Shown here one piece after another: positions 17,941-27,237 of a DNA stretch of 43,376 nt (position 1 is its first letter; every line of letters starts with the position of its first letter). A program made the translations under genes and the position numbers. The notes beneath the pieces were generated by a model. It saw only the letters and a program-made list of their open reading frames with translations. It made no database searches and was not told the origin of the DNA. Origin of the DNA: JBBQNJ01 sp038329845 (GTDB lineage: Bacteria; Planctomycetota; Phycisphaerae; Tepidisphaerales; Tepidisphaeraceae); assembly GCA_038329845.1 (NCBI GenBank), contig JBBQNJ010000039.1, positions 1 through 43,376 of the forward strand. Direction: 5' to 3'.

Positions 17941-20013
17941 CTACTCCTCTTTTTCCTCGTGCGGCTTGTACTGAGCCACGATCTGCTGTTGCACCTGCGG
18001 GGGCATCGGCTCGTAGTGGCTGAACTCCATCACGAAGCTGCCCTGCCCGCCGGTCACGCTCTTGAGCTGCGACTGGTACTGCATGACCTCGGCAAGCGGC
18101 GCCTGCGCCTTGACCACCGCCATCCCGCCCGACATGAAATCCTGGCCTTGGATGCGCCCGCGCTTGCCAGACAAATCCCCGGTGATCGTCCCCACCTTGT
18201 CTTCGGGGATCGTCACCTCCATGTTCACGATCGGCTCGAGCAGCACCGGCTTGGCCTTGAGAAGCGCATCCTTGAACGCGAATTTCCCCGCCGTCCGGAA
18301 CGCCACTTCTTTCGAGTCCACCGGATGATGCTTGCCGTCCGTGATCGCCACGCGAACATCCTGCAGCGGATAACCGGCCAGAACCCCGGTGTCCATCACA
18401 TCGTGAATGCCCTTCTCCACCGCCGGGATGAACTGACCGGGGATGGTCCCGCCGAAAATCTCGTTGAGAATTTCGAGTCCCGGCCCGCCCTTGGCCCGAT
18501 GCTGCGGCGAATCTTCGGGCAGCGGCTCGACCCGAAGGAATACCTCCCCGAACTGCCCGGCGCCGCCCGTCTGCTTTTTATGGCGATGATGCCCATCGGC
18601 GTTCTGCAGAATCGTCTCGCGGAACGCGATTTTCGGCGGCTTGGTATCCACCTGCAGCCCGCGGTTCTTCATCCGCTCCAGCACCAGCCGCAGATGCAGT
18701 TCCCCCAACCCGTTGATGACAACTTCGTGCGTCTGGCGGTCGGTGTGCCACTTAAATGTCGGGTCTTCCTCGGCGAGTTTGGTTAGCATCCCGCTGATCT
18801 TCTGCTCATCCCCTCTCGCCTTGGGCGTGATCGCCAGGCCGAACATCGGCGTGGGAAAACTCAGGGGTTTCAGATGCACGCTGTCCAGGGCGTGATCATC
18901 GTGCAGCACATCGTTGGTGTGAATATCGTCGATCTTGGCCACAGCGCCGATGTCCCCGGCGATCACCGCGTCGGCCTCGCGGTGTTCCTTGCCCTGCAAG
19001 TGGAACACATGCCCCAGCTTGATCGCCTTCTTGCTGTGGCCGATGTAAACCTGCGACTGGCCCGAGCAGCTTCCTTCATGAACCCGGAAAACCGCCAGTT
19101 TCCCCACGAACGGGTCGGTCGTCACCTTGAACACATGCGCCAGCAGCCGCTTGCCCGTATCTTCCTCGACCGCGAAGGGCTTTTCGTTTTCGCCCTCGCC
19201 GGTCAGGAACATCGGCCGGTTCGCCTCCAGCGGGCTGGGAAAATGTCTGGCGATCGAGTCGAGCAGCTCCTTCACCCCCACCCCGTTCTTCGCGTCCGTG
19301 AACAGCACCGGGATCACGTGGCCCTCATCCATCGCCTCCTCGAACGGGGCGTGCAGGGCCTGATAATTCGGTTCCTCGCCCCCCAGATATTGCTCCATCA
19401 GCCCTTCGTCCAGCTCGACGATCTGATCCAGAATCGCGGTATGCGCCTCGGCCACCGAGCCGAAGTCCGATTGGCCCGATTTGCTCAGCAGGCACTCGAC
19501 CACCGCCTTTCCGCCGTCGCTGGGCAGATTGATCGGCAGCACCTCGGCACCGAACATCTCCTGCAGCCGCTTGAGAACGTTTTGGACATCCACGTCGGGC
19601 ATGTCGATCTTGTTGACGATGATCGCTCGGCAGAGGTTGCGCTCCCGCGCGTACTCCATCATCCGCCGGGTCACCACCTCGATCCCCGACTGGGCATTGA
19701 CCACCACGACCACGGTCTCGACCGCCGGCAGGCACGCGATCGCCTGGCCGATCAGGTCCGGCGATCCGGGCGTGTCGATCAAGTTGATCCGCTTGCCGTC
19801 GTAATCGCATTGTAGAATGCTGGCAAAGATCGAATGCTGGTGTTCCTTTTCTTCCTTCTCAAAGTCGGAAAAGCTGCTCTGCTCGCTGACCGATCCCTTG
19901 CGGTTGACCGCGCCCGCGGCGAACAGGATCGCGTCGGCGAGGGTGGTTTTCCCCGCTCCGCCGTGTCCGACAAGCAAGACGTTGCGAATCTCCGCGGTGG
20001 TGTAGGAAGGCAT
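17941..20013 (-). CDS. EF-G-like translational GTPase
   Basis: A 690-residue protein with EF-G domain order. GTPase domain: P-loop 'GHGGAGKTTL' at residues 16–25, G3 'DTPGSPDL' near 79, G4 'NKID' near 134. Domain II is around 300–380, followed by domains III, IV and V to the end ('HYEPMPPQVQQQIVAQYKP'). The G3 motif lacks the histidine that follows DTPG in canonical EF-G, which activates water for GTP hydrolysis; here it is serine. The class is therefore the EF-G-like paralogue group, whose role (recycling, stress or a non-translation function) is unsettled, rather than the main translocase. No ribosomal-protein operon surrounds it. ATG 20013 has GGAG ~11 nt upstream. Confidence 0.85.
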   Translation of the reverse strand: MPSYTTAEIRNVLLVGHGGAGKTTLADAILFAAGAVNRKGSVSEQSSFSDFEKEEKEHQHSIFASILQCDYDGKRINLIDTPGSPDLIGQAIACLPAVETVVVVVNAQSGIEVVTRRMMEYARERNLCRAIIVNKIDMPDVDVQNVLKRLQEMFGAEVLPINLPSDGGKAVVECLLSKSGQSDFGSVAEAHTAILDQIVELDEGLMEQYLGGEEPNYQALHAPFEEAMDEGHVIPVLFTDAKNGVGVKELLDSIARHFPSPLEANRPMFLTGEGENEKPFAVEEDTGKRLLAHVFKVTTDPFVGKLAVFRVHEGSCSGQSQVYIGHSKKAIKLGHVFHLQGKEHREADAVIAGDIGAVAKIDDIHTNDVLHDDHALDSVHLKPLSFPTPMFGLAITPKARGDEQKISGMLTKLAEEDPTFKWHTDRQTHEVVINGLGELHLRLVLERMKNRGLQVDTKPPKIAFRETILQNADGHHRHKKQTGGAGQFGEVFLRVEPLPEDSPQHRAKGGPGLEILNEIFGGTIPGQFIPAVEKGIHDVMDTGVLAGYPLQDVRVAITDGKHHPVDSKEVAFRTAGKFAFKDALLKAKPVLLEPIVNMEVTIPEDKVGTITGDLSGKRGRIQGQDFMSGGMAVVKAQAPLAEVMQYQSQLKSVTGGQGSFVMEFSHYEPMPPQVQQQIVAQYKPHEEKEE

Positions 20014-20551
20014 GATGGCAAAGGCTCCTGGTTAGCTCGAACAAGGGTTGAGAACGATTCAAAACCGGCGATCCGGCTGAGCGCCCGCGCCTGCGTCGAA
20101 CAACCGCGGCGCGGACCGAGAACCAGCCCGTCCCGACCGGCTGGAACATCAAGGCCCCGTGAGTATAGAGAACGCCTACAGCCCGGCAAGTTGAGCAGCC
20201 GAAGGAAAGCACGGACGCGACAAGGCGACAACGCGACAACCCACCCCGTTAGCCCGAAGCGCCAGCGAGGGACCGAGGCAACGACAACGCGACAAGTCCC
20301 AAGCACCCCTCGAGAATCCGACATGAAGCGTGCGAAGCTCAACAGCGTCCAGCTCCGGATCCCGCGCCACCGCGTCCCCAACGGGCGTTCGTGCCGCGAC
20401 CGATGCACCTGTAACCGGCAAAACTGGGGACGACTCATCGCTTGGGCCGCTTGCCGATTGGGGGTGGCTTTCTTACAGTCCGGCAATACGCGGAGTTTCT
20501 CGTGGCGACGGGCGCGGCGAGGGGATCCGCATCTTGCAAGGACGGCTGATT
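20014..20551. other. Divergent spacer with a flanked dispersed repeat
   Basis: The spacer between the EF-G-like gene and hom carries one copy of the dispersed 24-mer at 20247–20270. That copy is flanked by an exact 14-bp direct repeat, CGACAACGCGACAA, at 20226–20239 and 20282–20295. No gene is seen. Promoters for both neighbours must lie here but I could not assign hexamers with confidence. Confidence 0.5.
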
Positions 20552-21871
20552 ATGTCGGAGCGCGCAATCGGAGTGGCATTGCTGGGTTGCGGCGTCGTCG
20601 GGGGCGGGGTGCTGCGCATCCTCGAGGAGCAGGCCGAGTTGATCGCCCGCCGGACCGGCGTGCGATTCGATCTGCGGCATGTGGCGCTGAAGGATCTCAG
20701 TGAACGCGCCGACCGTCCGGACCTTCCGCGCACCACCGACGCCAAAGCGGCCATCGACGATCCGAAGGTCCAACTCGTCGTCGAACTGATCGGGGGAACC
20801 GGCGTTGCGGGGGATTTCATCCAGCGGGCGTTGTCGCTGGGCAAACCGTGTGTCACGGCCAACAAGAGCCTGCTGGCCGCCCGTGGACCCGAGCTGTTCG
20901 CGCTGGCCCGGAAGCATCAAACCTGCATCGGATTCGAGGCCAGTTGCGGCGGAGGGATCCCGATCATCGCGGCACTCACCGGCGGGCTGCTTGCCAACCG
21001 GATCGACGCGCTTTTAGGGATCGTCAACGGCACCTGCAACGTCATCCTCACCCGCATGACCCGCAACGGCTGGAGCTACGCCGAGGCGCTGGCAGAAGCG
21101 CAGAAACTCGGTTTCGCCGAGGCCGATCCCACGCTGGACGTCTCGGGACGTGATGCGGCACAGAAGTTGGCGATTCTAGGAAGCTTGGCTTTCAACGCCC
21201 GCATCGCCGAATCGGATATCCACGTCGAGGGGATCGACAGCCTGCAATCCTCTGACATCGCCATGGCGGGTGAACTGGGCTACGTGATCAAGCTATTGGC
21301 CATCGCCGAACGCGCCGCGGACGATCAAATCTCGCTGCGCGTCCACCCCACGCTGGTTCACAAAGACGACATGCTCGCCGAGGTTTCCGGCAGCTTCAAC
21401 GCCATCAGCGTCTATGGCCACGCCCTGGGCCACGCCTTGTTCTATGGTCGCGGCGCTGGATCGCATCCCACCGCCAGCGCCGTGGTCTCGGATATGCTCG
21501 GGATCGCGCTGGGAACCACCCCGGCGGCCTTCTCGCAACTGCGCGTCCTGCCGGATTGCACAGCGCCGGCGAAAGTCCTGCCGTTCGACGAACTGCAGTC
21601 GCGGTACTACGCCCGGATCATGGCCAAGGACCAGCCGGGCGTGATGGCCCAGATCGCAGCGGCGCTGGGTGAGGCGCAGATCAGCCTTTCGACGGTCCTT
21701 CAGCGTGAAACCCACGATGAGAAGGCCGTTCCCATCGTGATCACCACGCATCTGGCCCGCGAAGGGTCGATGCGCGAGGCGATGTGCCGGATCGATGTCT
21801 TGCCGACGGTCAGCGCCCCCAGCGTCTGCCTTCGCATCATCGACCAGCCCCAGGAATTCGCCTCGGGCTGA
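20552..21871 (+). CDS. hom: Homoserine dehydrogenase
   Basis: Reduces aspartate semialdehyde to homoserine, at the branch to threonine and methionine. The 439-residue monofunctional enzyme has an N-terminal Rossmann domain ('VALLGCGVVGGGV', residues ~8–20), 'TANKSLLA' with the conserved Lys, and the catalytic region 'GFEASCGGGIPII' and 'LLGIVNGTCNVILTRM' (~128–172). 'EAQKLGFAEADPTLDVSGRDAAQKLAIL' is the family signature with catalytic acids. A C-terminal ACT domain (~350–430, 'YYARIMAKDQPGVMAQIAAALGE') implies feedback control, typically by threonine. ATG 20552 follows AAGGA at 20538–20542. It stands alone. Confidence 0.96.
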   Translation: MSERAIGVALLGCGVVGGGVLRILEEQAELIARRTGVRFDLRHVALKDLSERADRPDLPRTTDAKAAIDDPKVQLVVELIGGTGVAGDFIQRALSLGKPCVTANKSLLAARGPELFALARKHQTCIGFEASCGGGIPIIAALTGGLLANRIDALLGIVNGTCNVILTRMTRNGWSYAEALAEAQKLGFAEADPTLDVSGRDAAQKLAILGSLAFNARIAESDIHVEGIDSLQSSDIAMAGELGYVIKLLAIAERAADDQISLRVHPTLVHKDDMLAEVSGSFNAISVYGHALGHALFYGRGAGSHPTASAVVSDMLGIALGTTPAAFSQLRVLPDCTAPAKVLPFDELQSRYYARIMAKDQPGVMAQIAAALGEAQISLSTVLQRETHDEKAVPIVITTHLAREGSMREAMCRIDVLPTVSAPSVCLRIIDQPQEFASG

Positions 21872-21889
21872 TCCATCGCGCGAGGGATT

Positions 21890-22570
21890 TCAAGCTACTG
21901 GCAACGGCGGCGGCTGGCCGAAAAGCCGCCGGTCAATCGTCGCGGCCAAAAGGGCGCTGCTCAATCCCACGAATGCCCCGGCGACCACGTCGCTGGGATA
22001 ATGCGCCCCTTCGAGAACGCGCTCGATCGCAGTGGCTGCGGCCACCGCTATCCAGACGAGTCGCCAGCGCGGCATCAGCAGCATCAGCGCCCCGGCCACG
22101 GCGAACGCCAGACTGGCGTGTCCGGAGGGAAAGCAGAGGTTCGGGACGTTGACCAGCCCGGAAAATCCGTCGGGAAACGGGTAGAACTCGAAGGGTCCGC
22201 GCGGCGGGTCGCCGCGAAACGGACGCGTCCGCCCTATCATCCATTTCATCAGCCACGGTATGATTCCGCTGATGATCCCGGCCATCACCACCAGCCCGGC
22301 GGCGCGAAATCGCAGGCGATGGCCAAACCCCACCAGCGCCGCGGCGATCGCCAGTGTGACGGCGAAATGCCCGGGCAGCTTGAGCGTCCAGGCCAGCCAG
22401 CCGCCGCGAGGAATCAACGGCGTGCGGCTGTAGAGGTGTCCGGCTCGCCAATCGATCATCGCCGCCAGTGCCAAACAGATCGCCGCGATGGCGATCCATC
22501 CGGCCATGCGAGCTATCCTGCGCTGCGGCACCAACGGCGACGTCTGCGTGCGGAGTTTGGCATCGCCCAT
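21890..22570 (-). CDS. PAP2-family phosphatase, membrane-bound
   Basis: A 226-residue integral membrane protein with about six hydrophobic segments. It holds the three-part phosphatase signature: 'KWMIGRTRP' (~111–119), 'CFPSGHAS' (~148–155) and 'ERVLEGAHYPSDVVAG' (~183–198), with the catalytic His pair. Family members remove phosphate from undecaprenyl diphosphate, phosphatidate or lipid A. The start ATG 22570 shares its A with the TGA stop of the upstream glycosyltransferase gene (TGATG), showing translational coupling. A role in recycling the lipid carrier used or produced by that transferase is a reasonable inference. Confidence 0.9.
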   Translation of the reverse strand: MGDAKLRTQTSPLVPQRRIARMAGWIAIAAICLALAAMIDWRAGHLYSRTPLIPRGGWLAWTLKLPGHFAVTLAIAAALVGFGHRLRFRAAGLVVMAGIISGIIPWLMKWMIGRTRPFRGDPPRGPFEFYPFPDGFSGLVNVPNLCFPSGHASLAFAVAGALMLLMPRWRLVWIAVAAATAIERVLEGAHYPSDVVAGAFVGLSSALLAATIDRRLFGQPPPLPVA

Positions 22571-24219
22571 CAATACCTCCCCGGCATTTGCGGCAGGCTC
22601 ATCCCCTTGAATCCTTCGCAGTGCCAGAAAACAAACCGGCGAACTCGCAGCCCGCGATCTTCGGTCACCAGCTCGATCGGCTCATGGACGACCGCGAAAG
22701 CCGCGCGAAGCTCATCGGGCATGCCTTGGCCAACGTACACCACCTCGCGACCGATCAATTCGGGCCGATCCAGGCGGCGATCCAGCCAGATGTCGTACTG
22801 ACTGAAGCGATTGCGCTGCGCCGGGTCGTGGAAATAGGCGCCGACGCAGTAAGTTTTGGGCTGTCCGGGCGTGTAAAACGCGGCCTCGGCGGTCGTTTGA
22901 TAATCCTCGCCCAGCACGAACGCGCCGGGAGATGCCGAGGCGAGCATTCGTCCGATCTGCTGGCCCATTTCGACATACCCGCGGAACTTGGCGCTGGGAT
23001 CGAGTCGGCGGGCCGTCTTGGGCTTGGCGCCGATCCTCGGGGCCACATGCTCGTTGTACCAGGCGATCGCCGGGTAGACCAAGGTAAAGTCATGGGCGAT
23101 GGGGATCATCACGACCCCGAAGACGATCGCGCCGTAGACCCAGCCGCGCCAGGGTCGCCACAATGCGGCGCTGCTCAGGCGCGATCCGATGAATCGGGCG
23201 GTAAGGATCATCAACGTGAAATACGCCGGCGCTGGCCAGTTCGGCTGCACCTTAGCGCGAAGGGTAACGATCCAGCAGAGGATCCAAATCGGGCAGCCGA
23301 TCCACAGCAGCAGTGCGATTCGGTCATCGCCGTCGCGCCGGACACGGCGCACGCCCCAGACGATCCCCCCCACCATCAGCACCGCCAGCGGCGGGCCAAT
23401 CAGCAGGAACTGGCCCAAGGGGAACTCGACCATGTGCTTGGCCGACCACGCATCGGCATTGGCGGCGCCGGTCTGGCGGGCCACATGGCGAAACGAAACC
23501 CAGTCGTGCTGAGAGTTCCAGTAAATAACCGGGATCGTGAACAGCAGCGTAATGATCACGCTGGACCCCATCCAGGGTGACTTAAGCCAATGGCGATATC
23601 GCCGATCCGACGCGAGCATCCCGATCAGCCCGATGAACCAGATCAGCATCGCATACTTGGCGAGAAACCCGACCCCCGCCACCACGCCGATCGCCGGCCA
23701 GGCCCAGCGCCGGTTTCCCAGGATCGCCAGCGCCGCCAGCCACGTGGCGATCGCCCAACACAAAAAAAGCGGCGGATCGATCGTCATCAGCACGCTGCCG
23801 GCGATGAACAGCGGAACCAGATGGTTCAGCAAGATCACCCCCAGCGCCAATCGGTGACTCCTGAACAGCCGCAGCGTTAGCCCATAGGTGGCGATGCTCG
23901 TCCCGATCGCCAGCACCACCGCCGGCAGGCGCACGGCCCACATGGCACCGCCAAAAATCGCCGTCGACGCCCGGATGAGGTACGCGACCAGCGGGCCCTT
24001 CGAGTAATAGCTGATATCGAGCTGGCGCGACCAGTCCCAGTACTGCGCCTCGTCAGGGGTGAGGTCCAGCGGACAGTCGTTCACCAGGTAGTTGATGTGC
24101 CCGATCGCTCCGAGAAGCAGAATCACCGCGAAAATCATGCGGCATCGGCCTGGGGTCAACCAACCCAAACCATAAACCGCCCGCGGCTCACCGGCCGACT
24201 CAATCAATGCCACATCCAT
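22570..24219 (-). CDS. GT39/ArnT-like membrane glycosyltransferase
   Basis: A 549-residue protein with about 10–11 transmembrane helices and a soluble C-terminal part (~405–549). The first periplasmic loop, 'DLTPDEAQYWDWSRQLDISYYSKGP' split as DLTPDEAQYWDWS and YYSKGP (~52–76), contains the acidic residue and the 'YYSKGPL' pattern of PMT_2/ArnT-type enzymes, which transfer sugars from polyprenyl-phosphate donors. Acceptor and sugar cannot be deduced; protein O-mannosylation or lipid A modification are both possible. It forms a two-gene unit with the PAP2 phosphatase and is divergent from ispD. Confidence 0.85.
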   Translation of the reverse strand: MDVALIESAGEPRAVYGLGWLTPGRCRMIFAVILLLGAIGHINYLVNDCPLDLTPDEAQYWDWSRQLDISYYSKGPLVAYLIRASTAIFGGAMWAVRLPAVVLAIGTSIATYGLTLRLFRSHRLALGVILLNHLVPLFIAGSVLMTIDPPLFLCWAIATWLAALAILGNRRWAWPAIGVVAGVGFLAKYAMLIWFIGLIGMLASDRRYRHWLKSPWMGSSVIITLLFTIPVIYWNSQHDWVSFRHVARQTGAANADAWSAKHMVEFPLGQFLLIGPPLAVLMVGGIVWGVRRVRRDGDDRIALLLWIGCPIWILCWIVTLRAKVQPNWPAPAYFTLMILTARFIGSRLSSAALWRPWRGWVYGAIVFGVVMIPIAHDFTLVYPAIAWYNEHVAPRIGAKPKTARRLDPSAKFRGYVEMGQQIGRMLASASPGAFVLGEDYQTTAEAAFYTPGQPKTYCVGAYFHDPAQRNRFSQYDIWLDRRLDRPELIGREVVYVGQGMPDELRAAFAVVHEPIELVTEDRGLRVRRFVFWHCEGFKGMSLPQMPGRY

Positions 24220-24289
24220 TGGCCGCGATTGTATGGCCTGTGCCGCCCATGCTGAAACGATGTGCGCTGGTGATGAGCGAGCGCGGGAT

Positions 24290-24295
24290 TACACT
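24290..24295 (+). promoter_or_regulatory. -10 box of ispD, leaderless layout
   Basis: TACACT ends 9 nt before ATG 24305. No Shine-Dalgarno lies in between, and the -35 candidate (CTGGTG, 17-bp spacing) is poor. Confidence 0.4.
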
Positions 24296-24304
24296 TTGCG
24301 CATC

Positions 24305-25024
24305 ATGGCCTCATTTGCGGTGATTTTGCCGGCGGCGGGGAGTGCGACGCGCTTTGGCGGGCCGCGAAATAAGCTGTTGGAGCCTTTGGCCCGGCGGGCG
24401 GTCATCGCCCGGGCGGTCGATGCGTTTTTGTGCCGCGACGATGTGGCAATGGTGGTGATTCCCACGGTCTTACGGGATGAAATCACCGAGGCGCTCGGAT
24501 CGGCAATCGGTGCCAAGGCGATAGAACGGGTGAGATTCTGTTCCGGCGGACCGACTCGCGCCCATAGCGTACGGGCGGGCTTGGCCGAAGTGCCGGCGGA
24601 CATTCGCTGGGTTGCGGTTCATGATGCGGCCCGACCGCTGGTTTCTCAGGACCTGATCCGCCGGACGCTCGAAGCGGCCATCGCCCACGGCGCGGCGGTC
24701 CCGGCCTTGCCCGTCGCGCTGACCATCAAACAGGCGATCGGTCCACTTCCAGCCCGTGTCGAGCGCACGATCCCGCGGCAGTCGTTGTGGGCCATGCAGA
24801 CGCCGCAGATCATGCCCGTCGAGGCATTGCGCCGGGCGTTTGAAAACTGTCCTATCCCGCTCGAGCAGGCCACCGACGACGTGCAACTTCTCGAGCTGAT
24901 GGGCGAGGCGGTCTGGCTGCTCGCCGGCGAGGAGCGCAACTTCAAGATCACCACTCGCATGGACTTGCGCATCGCCGAATGGTTACTGCAAGAAGAAGCG
25001 GGCGGGCCGTCGGCAGTCCGATAA
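24305..25024 (+). CDS. ispD: 2-C-methyl-D-erythritol 4-phosphate cytidylyltransferase
   Basis: Third step of the MEP isoprenoid pathway: MEP + CTP gives CDP-ME. The 239-residue length fits. Motifs: 'VILPAAGSATRFGGPRNKLLEPL' in two parts (AAGSATRFGG with the CTP-binding loop, then NKLLEPL with the conserved Lys), 'FCSGGPTRAHSVRAGL', 'WVAVHDAARPLV' and 'LWAMQTPQ'. 'EQATDDVQLLELMG' replaces the usual 'TDDASLVE' and keeps the acidic residues. ATG 24305 has no ribosome-binding site. ispF is not adjacent. The next gene on the same strand, an HDOD protein, starts close by. Confidence 0.95.
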   Translation: MASFAVILPAAGSATRFGGPRNKLLEPLARRAVIARAVDAFLCRDDVAMVVIPTVLRDEITEALGSAIGAKAIERVRFCSGGPTRAHSVRAGLAEVPADIRWVAVHDAARPLVSQDLIRRTLEAAIAHGAAVPALPVALTIKQAIGPLPARVERTIPRQSLWAMQTPQIMPVEALRRAFENCPIPLEQATDDVQLLELMGEAVWLLAGEERNFKITTRMDLRIAEWLLQEEAGGPSAVR

Positions 25025-25080
25025 CCCTCGGGCGAGGCCCACGTCACGCCGATTCGCACGCATGGCCGATACCCCTTGCG

Positions 25081-26832
25081 GTGGAACCCGCAGCTACCCC
25101 TGTCTCATGGTGCGCGCCGACGGAGCAACCGCCGCGATTTCGGTCGACGACGGGCCGATCGTGGTGGCGCCGCCTGCTGGGATCGCTCACCCGGCTGAAT
25201 CCGCGGATCGTCCGCGTGCTTCCGGCGGCCACACTGCCGGCGACATCCCTTCCCACGCCCGTCGCCGTGGATGATCCTCCTATCGAGCCGTTGGGCGGCC
25301 GCGTCCGCCGAGCGGCGATCTCTCGCCCCGGGGCAAGCCCCCTGGCGATGGTGAGCGACGGGCTGGGCGAAGTCCCCCCGCTGCCCCATGTGCTGCGCGA
25401 GTTGTTGCGGGAGTTGTCCGATCCCCAATCCAGCAGCCGCACCGTCGCGCGGATCGCCGCGTCCGATCCGGCGTTGGCCGCAAGCCTGATTCGCACCGTC
25501 AATTCCGCGGCGATGGGCAAGCGCGGTCACATCACGTCGGTCTCCGGTGCGGTCAGCTTTCTGGGCTACAACGCCGTCCGCGGCATCGTCATTCGCATGC
25601 GCCTCGAGCGCATTCTCCCGACCCGCCCCGGCCAGGCCGGCTACGATCAGGAGGACCTGTGGGTCCACTCGATGGCCGTCGCCCATGCCGCCGAATGCCT
25701 GGCCGAACGCCGTCCCGATGTCGATCGCGGGTTCATTTCCACGCTGGGACTGCTTCACGACATCGGAAAACTGGCGATCAACAGCTATTTTCCGCGGGCG
25801 GCGGCACAGCTTGTCGAACCGGGCACCATCCACGATGAGAGCCTGCTGGACCGCGAGCGCCGGATTCTCGGCGCCGATCACGCCGAGATCGGAGCGTTGC
25901 TGGCAGAGCATTGGAAGCTGCCCGGCGATCTGGTCGAGGCGATCCGGCACCATCACGCGCCGCAGTCGGCACCGGCGTCGCTGCCGGGCGAGATCCGCAC
26001 CGCCGCGATTCTCGTCCACCTGGCCAATCAACTCGCCAAGTACTGCTATGTACACAGCCAGGACATGGAGATCGACATCATTCCCGACGATCTGTTCCGT
26101 TCGGTGAACTTGGCGGGTCCGTTGACGCGGCTGTTGAGCAACCGAATGCGCCAGGCGATCAGCCGGGCAATCTTCTTCGCCGATGAATCCAGCCCGCATC
26201 GGCCTATCGGCGCGGTCCGACGATTTCTTCGATTTTGCCCGAAAAATGAGATCCCTCTTGTCATGTCGCCGGCGCGCTCAAGCTCATTCCTCGAGCCGCG
26301 CGTGCATGTGGCCGGCGAACGTCCCGAGGCGATGTTCGATGAAAAATCGACCGTCATCGACTGCACCAGCCGCCTGGGCCGACGGTTCGACCCGCTTTCC
26401 CCGACGATCAAAGAGGCGATCCGGTCCCAATCGTTTATCCATTTCAGTGCGACGGCGGTCCCCAATGCCATCGACGCGATCGTCACCTGCGCCTGCGCCC
26501 ACCTGGACGCGCTGCATCTGGACTCATCGACTCGCATGGCCGCGCGGCTGATCGTTCGACGGATGCTGCCCAACCTGGTCGAGATCGCCGACCCCACCGA
26601 GCCGGTCGAACTGCTTCAACGCCTCGATCGCGGCATCCTTTACCTCGCCGTCCGATGCCCGGCCATGGAATTCAAGCGTCGATTCGACACGGCGATAGAT
26701 TCCCGCGCAGCGCGATCCATCCTCGAGCAGGAGTTGGGAAACCTGCTGAATCTTCGTTGGTTTGATGATCTTTTCACCTCTCGAACGGGACGAACCCTGC
26801 TGTTCGTTTCGCGCCCGAATCGGCCGGGATGA
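25081..26832 (+). CDS. HDOD-domain protein with an unassigned C-terminal region
   Basis: From GTG 25081 the protein has 583 residues; an in-frame ATG at 24979 would overlap ispD by 46 bp, and neither has a good ribosome-binding site, so the start is open. An Arg/Pro-rich N-terminal ~90 residues precede the HDOD domain (~95–300: 'GLGEVPPLPHVLRELL', 'SDPALAASLIRTVNSA', 'LLHDIGKLAINSYF', then 'GADHAEIGALLAEHWKLP'). The HD pair is present, so hydrolase activity is possible, though most HDOD proteins act as signalling scaffolds. The last ~185 residues (from 'FLEPRVHVAGERPE') match nothing I recognise. Its stop is 9 bp from that of the convergent Nudix gene. Confidence 0.8.
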   Translation: MEPAATPVSWCAPTEQPPRFRSTTGRSWWRRLLGSLTRLNPRIVRVLPAATLPATSLPTPVAVDDPPIEPLGGRVRRAAISRPGASPLAMVSDGLGEVPPLPHVLRELLRELSDPQSSSRTVARIAASDPALAASLIRTVNSAAMGKRGHITSVSGAVSFLGYNAVRGIVIRMRLERILPTRPGQAGYDQEDLWVHSMAVAHAAECLAERRPDVDRGFISTLGLLHDIGKLAINSYFPRAAAQLVEPGTIHDESLLDRERRILGADHAEIGALLAEHWKLPGDLVEAIRHHHAPQSAPASLPGEIRTAAILVHLANQLAKYCYVHSQDMEIDIIPDDLFRSVNLAGPLTRLLSNRMRQAISRAIFFADESSPHRPIGAVRRFLRFCPKNEIPLVMSPARSSSFLEPRVHVAGERPEAMFDEKSTVIDCTSRLGRRFDPLSPTIKEAIRSQSFIHFSATAVPNAIDAIVTCACAHLDALHLDSSTRMAARLIVRRMLPNLVEIADPTEPVELLQRLDRGILYLAVRCPAMEFKRRFDTAIDSRAARSILEQELGNLLNLRWFDDLFTSRTGRTLLFVSRPNRPG

Positions 26833-26841
26833 TGGCCTCAC

Positions 26842-27237
26842 TCAATCCGGCGGATTTTCGATCAGCCATTGAATCAGTTGGGCGTTGGCCGCGGGAAACG
26901 AATAGTCGGCCAGTGCATCCGGCGAGACCCAGCGGAGATCCTGACAGCCGATCGGCCGGGCTTGCCCGACGATCTTGCGGCACAAAAACGGATGCAGGCG
27001 CAGCTCGGCATGGGGGTAGACGTGATGGATCGTCGCCAGGGCGCGATCGGCGATCACTTCGATCCCCACCTCCTCGAATGCTTCTCGAACGGCGCACTCT
27101 TGCGGCGTCTCTTGCGCGCGGCACTTGCCGCCGGGAAACTCCCAAAGTCCGCCGAGCGGCGCATCGTCATGACGGCGTGCGATGAGGATGCGCCCGCGCT
27201 CGATGATCACGGCAATCGCCACGATGAGGATCGGCAT
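26842..27237 (-). CDS. Nudix hydrolase, MutT-like
   Basis: A 131-residue single-domain Nudix protein. The Nudix box is complete: GGKCRAQETPQECAVREAFE then EVGIEV, matching G-x5-E-x7-R-E-[hydrophobic]-x-E-E-x-G-[hydrophobic], with 'GLWEFPGGK' before it as in MutT. The family hydrolyses nucleoside diphosphates linked to X; 8-oxo-dGTP clean-up is the likeliest role by resemblance, but not proven. The N-terminus 'MPILIVAIAVIIERGRILIARR' fits MutT/CTP-pyrophosphohydrolase types. It converges on the HDOD gene. Confidence 0.9.
   Translation of the reverse strand: MPILIVAIAVIIERGRILIARRHDDAPLGGLWEFPGGKCRAQETPQECAVREAFEEVGIEVIADRALATIHHVYPHAELRLHPFLCRKIVGQARPIGCQDLRWVSPDALADYSFPAANAQLIQWLIENPPD

Noticed and set aside
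25105..26199. Long open frame antisense to the HDOD gene
   Set aside because: A GC-driven shadow with low-complexity composition; the plus-strand frame has clear domain motifs.
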